Below, piece by piece: positions 51,352-59,335 of a stretch of DNA of 64,000 nucleotides. A program made the position numbers and the translations under genes. The stretch spans positions 124,001 to 188,000 of the forward strand of contig NZ_LGUR01000230.1 in assembly GCF_001270495.1 (NCBI RefSeq), written 5' to 3'. This DNA comes from Streptomyces viridochromogenes. Lineage in GTDB: Bacteria > Actinomycetota > Actinomycetes > Streptomycetales > Streptomycetaceae. The first letter of the stretch is position 1; the number at the start of each line of letters is the position of its first letter. The notes under the pieces are model-generated. The model was given only the letters and a program-made list of their open reading frames with translations, searched no databases and was not told where the DNA came from.

Positions 51352-52209
51352 TCAGCCGCCGCCATGGCGTTCCGGCACCGCGGCCCGCCACCCCAGGGTC
51401 CGTACGACCTCGGACACCCGCGTGTAGACGCCGGGACTACCCACGCGACCACAGCCGGTGCCCCAGGACACGAGCCCGATCAGCCTCCCCTGGGCGACTA
51501 GGGGACCTCCGCTGTCACCCTGACAGGCGTCCCGGCCTCCCCCCTGCTCCCCGGCGCAGACCATGCTGTCGGCCTGGTACCTGCCTTCACCACTGCCCGG
51601 ATACGCCTGCCTGCACAGCGCGTCGGGCAGGACATGCACGCGTGCCGCCCGCAGGCTGCGCGGGTAGTCGCCGGCCCCCGTTATGTCCCCCCAGCCGTAG
51701 ACCAGGGCCGGAGTCCCCGGCAGATAGGCGGGGTCGCCGGCCCGCGCCATCCGAACGACCGCGCTGGCGGGAAGCGGTTGAGCAAGGGAGAGCACGGCGA
51801 AGTCCCCGGCGTTGGTGCGACTGTCGTAGGCCGGGTTCACCCAGGTGTCGCGGACCCGGATCTCCTGGCCCCGGCCGGACAGCAGGTCTGTACGACCCGT
51901 GATGACGCTGAAGTCGCGCACCTGTTCCGGCGGTGCCCCCAGGACCTCCTGGCTCAGGCAATGGGCCGCGGTGAGCACCGTGGAACGGCCGACCGCCACA
52001 CCGACGCAGAACTGACCGGCCCGCGTACCCCCGAACCGGTCACGGCTGGACAGCGCCACGGTCCACGGACTGTTCGAGACATCGACCGGGAAGCCGCCGA
52101 CAACGACACTGTCGGCAGCCGCCGGGGCTGCCGACGCCAGCGGTATGGCAGCGGCCGCGGCCGCCAGTACCAGCGGCCGGGCCAGGGCCCGGATCAAGGA
52201 AAGACGCAT
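51352..52209 (-). CDS. Secreted trypsin-like serine protease (S1)
   Basis: A 285-residue extracellular protease. Signal peptide (residues 1-32, LVLAAAAAAIPLASA), then an N-terminus close to mature trypsins (VVVGGFPVDVSNSPWTVAL), so at most a very short propeptide. Catalytic triad: His in LTAAHC, Asp in NAGDFAVLSL, Ser in GDACQ-GDSGGP region (DACQGDSGGPL). The Asp six residues before the Ser predicts trypsin-type cleavage after Lys/Arg. Cys pairs typical of S1 are present. Single gene with ATG start. Confidence 0.92.
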   Translation of the reverse strand: MRLSLIRALARPLVLAAAAAAIPLASAAPAAADSVVVGGFPVDVSNSPWTVALSSRDRFGGTRAGQFCVGVAVGRSTVLTAAHCLSQEVLGAPPEQVRDFSVITGRTDLLSGRGQEIRVRDTWVNPAYDSRTNAGDFAVLSLAQPLPASAVVRMARAGDPAYLPGTPALVYGWGDITGAGDYPRSLRAARVHVLPDALCRQAYPGSGEGRYQADSMVCAGEQGGGRDACQGDSGGPLVAQGRLIGLVSWGTGCGRVGSPGVYTRVSEVVRTLGWRAAVPERHGGG

Positions 52210-52451
52210 GCACGCTCCTCACTCTGGAGTGGTCATGGGACACCCAGAGTGATTCAGCCCACCGCAACCCGCACCTGCGCGACAGCACGAAGGGCCGATC
52301 CCCACTCGGGAGACCGGGCTGTGCGTGTCGCACGAGGGGCGACCTGGTCCCTGGCGAGGCAGTCGCGCAGTATGGACGTGTGAGCGCTGTGCTTGGCCTG
52401 CATGGATGCAGGTGGGCGGGGAGCGCAGTCCGCGAAATCTCCTGGAATGAG

Positions 52452-52652
52452 ATGACCGCCATGACTCTCCGCACGATCGCCCACCACCTCGGCCTGCCTG
52501 TGCGGCGCGACCCGCAGGAGGTAGCGAAGATCATCGAGGGACTGCGCCCCAATCTGGCCGAGCTTCCTGACGACAGGCGGGAGCGGCTCGCCGCTGAGTG
52601 GACCAAGGTCCTCAGTGAACGCCACTGGCACCGGCCGTATCTCCGGGACTAG
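52452..52652 (+). CDS. Small hypothetical protein (66 aa)
   Basis: Short helical protein (MTLRTIAHHLGLPVRRDPQE, later LAAEWTKVLSERHWHRPYL). The N-terminal segment slightly resembles an HTH but no family is recognised. I place the start at ATG 52452, preceded by GGAATGAG; GTG 52380 would add 24 residues. Codon usage is acceptable for a Streptomyces gene. Low certainty. Confidence 0.5.
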   Translation: MTAMTLRTIAHHLGLPVRRDPQEVAKIIEGLRPNLAELPDDRRERLAAEWTKVLSERHWHRPYLRD

Positions 52653-52896
52653 CACCCTCGCCATCACCGCGCCCCCCGCATCACTACGACCAGCAGTTGT
52701 CCCGTGACGACCAGTAGTTATCCCGTGCTCTGTCGATTCCGGTCGCCTCTCGTTGGCCGGCGCCCTGGCTGTGCCCTGTAACCGGCGGTCAAGCACGGCA
52801 TCGGCGCGTGAACGAACCTGGCTGATCGCAGCGCCCAGTGACGTCGGACGCATGATGGATACGGAAACAGGGGGGCGACCTGCGAAGAAGATCGTC
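52653..52896. other. Gene-free stretch with a 21-base direct duplication
   Basis: No gene is supported. It contains two adjacent 21-base copies at 52686-52706 and 52707-52727 (19 of 21 identical), each with the core CCAGCAGTT/CCAGTAGTT and CCCGTG. Likely promoter/leader area of the decayed lipoprotein gene. Confidence 0.5.
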
Positions 52897-53160
52897 ATGA
52901 AGCACAAGACCGCGAGCGTCACTGTCGTGACGGCCCTCGTCCTCGGTGGAGCCACAGCCTGCGGAGACGGCGACAGCGACAACGGCAGCGACAGCGCGCC
53001 TCAGACGCCGCCCACCAGCAGTGCACGATCAACACTACGTCGGCGGTCTCACACAGCCCGGCCGCGCTCAACGGCCTCGGCGGGAGTCCGCATGGCCTCC
53101 GCCATCCGCTCAACTGCGTCCGCGCGCACCATGCGACGTACGGCCAACTGCACCCACCTC
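52897..53160 (+). pseudogene. Probable decayed lipoprotein gene
   Basis: It begins MKHKTASVTVVTALVLGGATAC followed by GDGDSDNGSDS, a classic lipoprotein signal peptide and Asp/Ser linker with the acylated Cys. After about residue 34 the reading frame turns Arg/Ser-rich without sense; a different forward frame gives a more protein-like stretch (CTINTTSAVSHSPAALNGLG then HGLRHPLNCVRAHHATYGQL). This fits a frameshift in a formerly larger lipoprotein. No intact ORF spans both parts, so it is probably non-functional; a sequencing error is the alternative. Confidence 0.4.
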
Positions 53161-53173
53161 TGGCACACGAAAG

Positions 53174-53207
53174 CGCCCCCGACCCGCAAAGAAGCAGGTC
53201 AGGGGCG
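53174..53207 (-). terminator. Hairpin terminator after hrdB
   Basis: On the reverse strand, arms CGCCCCTGACC and GGTCGGGGGCG (one G-U) with a 12-base loop, followed by TTTC, immediately past the hrdB stop (53224). Confidence 0.85.
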
Positions 53208-53223
53208 CCGAGTGGGATCTGAC

Positions 53224-54759
<1,536 letters not shown>

Positions 54760-55182
54760 GAACAACCTCTCGGAACGTTGGAAAACGGCTTCCGGCCCCG
54801 TCCACGGCGGACAGGAGCCGACCACCGACCTGGGGATTGGGCCGACGGTGCGGGCGGGGGCCGGGAAGATGCACAGCGCCTTGAGCGGCGTCCGTATTCC
54901 CTCCTCGGCAGTCACCTCTTAGGTCATCGCGCTGTTTCCCCGAGCGTTACGCCCAATCTGCGTGGCCCGAGTCACATCCCGTAACCGATCAAAGCAGGCA
55001 GATGCGGACAGAACAGGCAGCCCGCAGCTTCGCCCAAGCACTGTACGGCCTTTCCGCGGCCTCGTCGCACCGTCGGACCCGCAGGATCCGTGTGGATCCT
55101 GCGGGTCCGACGGGAGAGGGCGCACAGACCAGGAGATGCCACAGGAGGGGGAGGCACTCCCGGCCGCGCCCCGTGGGCGCGG
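54760..55182. other. hrdB promoter/leader and whiH 3' flank
   Basis: About 420 bases; no gene supported. It carries the hrdB promoter(s) on the reverse strand and the whiH terminator (55070-55113). In other Streptomyces hrdB has a general and a stress (SigR-type) promoter here; I could find only weak matches. Confidence 0.5.
55070..55113 (-). terminator. Long hairpin terminator after whiH
   Basis: Perfect 20-base arms (55070-55089 and 55094-55113; core GGACCCGCAGGATCC / GGATCCTGCGGGTCC) with the loop GTGT, about 70 bases past the whiH stop. It separates whiH from the hrdB promoter. Confidence 0.85.
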
Positions 55183-56070
55183 TCAGTGCTCGCGGGGGGC
55201 GGGCACCACGCGCTCGACCTCGGGATGGACGGTGAGCAGTTGCCGCATGGCGGCCTCGGCGGCCGCGCCGTCGCCGGCGGCAAGGGCGTCGACGATCCTG
55301 CTGTGCTGGGCCAGCGACGTCTCGTTCGGCCGGTCACAGCCCGTCACAGGGCCGCCGGAGACCTGGAGGGCGGCCGAGACGATCCCCGACAGGTGCTCCA
55401 GCATGCGGTTGCCCGCGACCTGGATGAGCAGTGAGTGGAACTCGGCGTCGGCGCGGGAGAAGGTGAGGACATCGCCCTGCCCCATCGCGTGGCTCATGAT
55501 CTCGACCATGTCGCCGAGCCGCTGCTGGACGTCGTCGCGCCCGTGCCCGGCGGCGAGGCGGGCGGCGAGCGGCTCGATCGTCCAGCGCAGCTCGCTCAGC
55601 TCCCGGCGCTGGTCGTCGCGCTGCGGTCCGAAGGCCCGCCACTCGATGATGTCCGGGTCGAGGAGGTTCCAGTCACTGACGGGACGCACGCGCGTGCCGA
55701 CGTTCGGACGGGCGCTGACCAGGCCCTTGGCCTCCAGGACGCGGAGCGACTCGCGGACGACGGTGCGGGAGACCTCGAAGCGCTGGCCGATCTCCTCGGG
55801 GACGAGTGGACGGTCGGCGCCCAGGTCACCCGAGACGATCATCTGGCCAAGCTGCTGGACGAGTTGGCCGTGCAGCCCGCGTCCGCGGCTGCCCGCGGCG
55901 CGTCGGCCCACACGGCCCAGTTCCGGCTCCGCACTGTCCCAGGCAGAGGCTCCGACGCGGTCGGCGACGGTGGCCTCGGCGTAGGGGTAGCGGTCGAGAT
56001 CGCCCGGGCCGGCCAGACCGGAGTCGGCGGCGCGGGCGGCGGTCATCATGGTGTGCGCAAGGGTACTCAC
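55183..56070 (-). CDS. whiH: Sporulation regulator WhiH (GntR/FCD family)
   Basis: A 295-residue GntR regulator needed for aerial-hypha septation. N-terminal winged helix (about 65-135: QLGQMIVSGDLGADRPLVPEEIGQRFEVSRTVVRESLRVLEAKGLVSARPNVGTRVRP) after a low-complexity start, then the FCD domain (about 150-280; His/Asp residues in FSRADAEFHSLLIQVAGN for a metal or carboxylate). GTG start at 56070; length agrees with WhiH. A TCCGATAA sequence 92 bases upstream resembles the WhiG -10, and a GGGTGA-TCGC-TCACCC palindrome lies between it and the start. WhiH is probably autoregulated. Confidence 0.95.
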   Translation of the reverse strand: MSTLAHTMMTAARAADSGLAGPGDLDRYPYAEATVADRVGASAWDSAEPELGRVGRRAAGSRGRGLHGQLVQQLGQMIVSGDLGADRPLVPEEIGQRFEVSRTVVRESLRVLEAKGLVSARPNVGTRVRPVSDWNLLDPDIIEWRAFGPQRDDQRRELSELRWTIEPLAARLAAGHGRDDVQQRLGDMVEIMSHAMGQGDVLTFSRADAEFHSLLIQVAGNRMLEHLSGIVSAALQVSGGPVTGCDRPNETSLAQHSRIVDALAAGDGAAAEAAMRQLLTVHPEVERVVPAPREH

Positions 56071-56130
56071 GGATCCTTTGTCGGCGCCCTCCTCAACTCC
56101 CTTGAGGTCTTTGGTGAAAAGCACACGAAA

Positions 56131-56146
56131 GGGTGATCGCTCACCC
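56131..56146. promoter_or_regulatory. Palindromic operator in the whiH leader
   Basis: GGGTGA-TCGC-TCACCC, a perfect inverted repeat between the probable whiH promoter and gene; likely binding site for WhiH itself. Confidence 0.55.
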
Positions 56147-56162
56147 CGTCGCAATTGACGCC

Positions 56163-56170
56163 TTATCGGA
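56163..56170 (-). promoter_or_regulatory. SigmaWhiG-type -10 upstream of whiH
   Basis: On the reverse strand TCCGATAA, 7 of 8 to the GCCGATAA WhiG -10. I could not find a good TAAA -35 at the expected distance, so the -35 is weak or off consensus; whiH is known to depend on WhiG in S. coelicolor. Confidence 0.5.
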
Positions 56171-56233
56171 AAGAAATGGGCTTTCCCCGGGGAGTTGCGC
56201 GCACGACAGATCCGGGAGCGGCGGGGGCGGTCG

Positions 56234-58270
56234 TCATCGGACCCTGCTTCGCAGGGTCGTGAGGACATAAGCGCAGAGCAGGGCGGTGAGCGACAACGTC
56301 AGGGCGCCGCCGACGGGTTGGGCGACCACGCGCGCGGCGGCTTCCAGGTAGCGCTCGCCTCCGAAGGGCCACTGGGACAGGAGCACCTCCCGCAGCCGCA
56401 GCGGAAACCCGGCCGCCGTCCGCACGGACGGCCCGTCCATGGCCTTTTGTACGAGGGGTACGACGACGACGGGCACGGAGACGACCGCCGCGAGTCCTGC
56501 CGTGGTGGACCGGAAGAGACCCGCGGCGAGTACGCCGGCCCAGGCGCAGCCGACCATGAGCCCGATCCAACTCGCGCTCAGCGAAAGCCACTCGGCGGGA
56601 ACTTCCGCGAGCTCCCGTCCGTAGACGAGATAGAGCACTTCGGTGTCGCAGCCCACGGTGAGGACGGCCAGCACCAGCGCGGTGGCGGAGGCGACGAGGA
56701 GTTTCGCGGCCAGCAGTCCCAGCCGGCGGGGGACGGTGCCGCGGTCCGCGGCCAGGGCGGGGTGGCGGAACTCGTCACCGAACGCGATCGCACCGAGCAG
56801 CCCGGCACCGAGCGCCGCGGGCGGCAGCGGGAGCTGCTGCGGCCACGCCGCCATCAGGCGATGCTGCGGCGTGTGCCCGACGCGTGCCAGCAGTACGGCG
56901 GTGAGGGCGGACACCACGAGCACGGCGGCACCGGTGGCGAAGCTCGTGCCGACACCGACGGCGCGACGGAGTTCGTAGCGCAGGGGGCGGAGAGGGCTGG
57001 GGGCGGGGCGGACGGAGATGGGAGGCGGGAGATCGGGAAGGGCGACGACGGAGGAGCTCGACGAGCGCGAACCGGCGGCCGTTGCACGAGACCCGCCTGT
57101 GGGTGCGTCGGCTGGTCGCGGACCACCCGCCCGCGCCTGTGGAACCTCCGCCGATGCCTGCAGAACCTCCGCGCAAGCCTCCTGCGCGGCAGCGGCTGCG
57201 GCCGGCTCTCGGCCCGACGCCTGAGGCGCTTCCCTCTCGGCCGCTGGATCGTCGGTCCCGGTGAGCCCTGGGTCCGGCACCGGCGGGGGCGTGGCTTTGC
57301 GCCTGCGGCCACCGGTCGCGGCCAACGGGGCGGCCGGCTTCTGCTGCACCTCGTAGGTCCGCGGCTCAGGCGTGCGGGGGCCCGCCTCGGTTCCCGGCCC
57401 CATGTCGCCGATCTCGTCGGCGAGTTGATGTACGAGGATGCCGTGGCGGAAGGCGATCTCACCCACGTCGGCACAGGTACTGCCGTACACGGAGAGGCGG
57501 TTGCCGCTCTCGCGAACGACCTCGACGGAGCGGTGTGCGGTGCGCGCCTCCTTGGTGAGCAGGGCGGCGAGGCGGGAGGCGTGGGGGGTGCGGACGGCGA
57601 CGCGCGGGCGCAGCCGGGTGCGGGCGAAGTCGGCGGCCTCCTGGTCGGCGATGAGTCTGCCTCGCTGGAGTGTGACGACCCGGTCGGCGGTGCGTGCGGC
57701 CTGCTTCGGGTCGGCCGTGGTCAGCAGGACCGTGCCGCCCTGCGTCGCATGGGCGTGCAGCATGCCGTACAGCCAACGGCTCTCGCGGGCCGAGAGCCCG
57801 CCTGCGGGGTCGTCGAGCACGAGGGTGTGCGGGTCGGCCAGCAGCGCGCAGGCCAGGCCGAGGCGGCGGTCCATGCCGCGCGAGAGGGTGCCGAGGCGTT
57901 CCTCGCGCAGGCTGACGAGACCGACCACCTCCAGGACTTCGTCGGCGCGCCGGGCCGGCACGCCCGCGGCGGCACACAGCATGCGCAGATGGCCCCGGAC
58001 CGTGCGTGAGGGATGCCCGGGCAGGTCGCCCAGCAGCACGCCGACCTCGCGCGAGGGGTGGGCGATGCGGTGCAGGGGGCGGCCTCTGAAGTAGGTGATT
58101 CCACGGCCGCGTTGGAGTTCGAGCATGAGTCTGAGCGCGGTCGTCTTGCCCGCTCCCGACGCCCCGAGCAGCGCGGTGACGCGACCGGCGCGCGCCTCGA
58201 AGGAGACGTCGTCGACGGCGGGAGGAAGCTCCTTGCGAGGGTCGCTGGTCAGTCCGATGGCCTGGATCAC
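56234..58270 (-). CDS. ABC transporter: fused ATPase and membrane domain, degenerate catalytic motifs
   Basis: A 678-residue fusion. N-terminal ABC ATPase (about 1-215): Walker A GASGAGKTT, signature-like LSRGMDRRL, Walker B TLVLDDPAGGLS. The catalytic Glu after Walker B is Asp, and the H-loop position reads LLTTADP without His. A Pro/Ala-rich linker (about 300-420) leads to six membrane helices (about 430-670). This is a DrrA/NatA-type exporter layout in one polypeptide. The GTG at 58270 is chosen because a TATCTT is well placed for a leaderless start; TTG 58279 is alternative. Substrate unknown; it neighbours whiH. Confidence 0.82.
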   Translation of the reverse strand: MIQAIGLTSDPRKELPPAVDDVSFEARAGRVTALLGASGAGKTTALRLMLELQRGRGITYFRGRPLHRIAHPSREVGVLLGDLPGHPSRTVRGHLRMLCAAAGVPARRADEVLEVVGLVSLREERLGTLSRGMDRRLGLACALLADPHTLVLDDPAGGLSARESRWLYGMLHAHATQGGTVLLTTADPKQAARTADRVVTLQRGRLIADQEAADFARTRLRPRVAVRTPHASRLAALLTKEARTAHRSVEVVRESGNRLSVYGSTCADVGEIAFRHGILVHQLADEIGDMGPGTEAGPRTPEPRTYEVQQKPAAPLAATGGRRRKATPPPVPDPGLTGTDDPAAEREAPQASGREPAAAAAAQEACAEVLQASAEVPQARAGGPRPADAPTGGSRATAAGSRSSSSSVVALPDLPPPISVRPAPSPLRPLRYELRRAVGVGTSFATGAAVLVVSALTAVLLARVGHTPQHRLMAAWPQQLPLPPAALGAGLLGAIAFGDEFRHPALAADRGTVPRRLGLLAAKLLVASATALVLAVLTVGCDTEVLYLVYGRELAEVPAEWLSLSASWIGLMVGCAWAGVLAAGLFRSTTAGLAAVVSVPVVVVPLVQKAMDGPSVRTAAGFPLRLREVLLSQWPFGGERYLEAAARVVAQPVGGALTLSLTALLCAYVLTTLRSRVR

Positions 58271-58280
58271 TCGCAGCAAG

Positions 58281-58292
58281 ATAGCGCGCTAT
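58281..58292. promoter_or_regulatory. ATAGCGCGCTAT palindrome at the ABC-gene promoter
   Basis: A perfect 12-base palindrome overlapping a possible reverse-strand -10 (TATCTT) just before the start; suits a repressor of the GntR/YtrA or PadR type. Confidence 0.5.
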
Positions 58293-58445
58293 GTCCGTTT
58301 TTTCCGGTAGGGCAAGGCCCGCTGGGGAGGCCGGAGTCGGTCCGGCGGGGTCCCGCCGCTTCCGTCTTGAGCACGGACCGAGCCCGGACTGAGCCCGGAT
58401 CGGCAGAGGTTCGCGTCCGGACGGGCGTCCGGCACGGGCCCTGTG

Positions 58446-59204
58446 TCAGACCTCGGGGCGCAGCATCGGAGGGTTGAGCAGCGTGGCGCCGCCGGCCCGG
58501 AAGAGCTGGGCGGGGCGGCCGCCCTGGCGTGTGGTGGTGCCGCCCGTGGGGACGAGGAAGCCCGGCGTGCCCGTCACCTTCCGGTGGAAGTTGCGCGGAT
58601 CGAGTGCCACACCCCACACCGCCTCGTAGACACGGCGCAGCTCGCCGACGGTGAACTCGGTCGGGCAGAACGCCGTGGCCAGCGACGAGTACTCGATCTT
58701 GGAGCGGGCGCGCTCCACCCCGTCGGCCAGGATCTGCGCGTGGTCGAAGGCGAGCGGCGCCACCGGTTCGCCGTCGCGGCCGTAACCGCCCTGCTGCAGA
58801 AGTTCGTCGACCGGCGCCCAGCGGGCGTTGCTGGCGTCGCCGCCCGCGCGGGGCGCCGGCAGGTCGGGGGCCAGCGCCAGGTGGGCCACGCTGACCACCC
58901 GCATCCGGGGATCCCGCTTGGGGTCACCGTAGGTCGCGAGCTGCTCCAGGTGGGCACCGTTGTCCTGCGCCGGGACGGCCGGGTCATGGGCGCGCAGCCC
59001 GGTCTCCTCGGCCAACTCCCGTGCCGCGGCCTGCGCCAGGTCCTCGTCGGCCCGTACGAACCCACCAGGCAGTGCCCAACGCCCCTGGAACGGCGGTTCG
59101 CCCCTGCGCACCGCCAACGCGCACAGGGCATGGCGGCGCACGGTCAGCACGACCAGGTCCACGGTGACGGCAAAGGGCGGAAAGGCTGACGGGTCGTAGG
59201 GCAT
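58446..59204 (-). CDS. NrtR-like regulator (Nudix domain plus winged helix)
   Basis: A 252-residue protein with a complete Nudix box (GFVRADEDLAQAAARELAEE then TG; GX5EX7REUXEEXGU pattern, about residues 48-70) followed by a C-terminal winged-helix region (about 165-245: FTVGELRRVYEAVWGVALDPRNFHRKV). This layout is that of NrtR, which senses ADP-ribose and controls NAD metabolism; but some members are plain Nudix hydrolases. The ATG at 59204 gives family length. An imperfect inverted repeat just upstream (59215-59235) suggests autoregulation. Confidence 0.85.
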   Translation of the reverse strand: MPYDPSAFPPFAVTVDLVVLTVRRHALCALAVRRGEPPFQGRWALPGGFVRADEDLAQAAARELAEETGLRAHDPAVPAQDNGAHLEQLATYGDPKRDPRMRVVSVAHLALAPDLPAPRAGGDASNARWAPVDELLQQGGYGRDGEPVAPLAFDHAQILADGVERARSKIEYSSLATAFCPTEFTVGELRRVYEAVWGVALDPRNFHRKVTGTPGFLVPTGGTTTRQGGRPAQLFRAGGATLLNPPMLRPEV

Positions 59205-59214
59205 GCGGCGATCA

Positions 59215-59235
59215 TAGTCGTCTGCCTGACGATAA
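59215..59235. promoter_or_regulatory. Candidate NrtR operator
   Basis: TAGTCGTC-TGCCT-GACGATAA, 6 of 8 arm positions complementary, 11 bases before the Nudix-regulator start. Confidence 0.5.
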
Positions 59236-59335
59236 ACACTCCCTTCGTCAGCCCCGTCGATGGTTGATCCAATTCGGGCCGGTATCGGCCTGACCACCCC
59301 CTCCTGTGTGTCGTGTCATACGGCGTCGCGCGAGG

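Noticed and set aside
54860..54900. Possible SigR (GGAAT-N18-GTT) promoter for hrdB
   Set aside because: GGAAT is present on the reverse strand but the -10 reads GCT rather than GTT, so the match is too weak.
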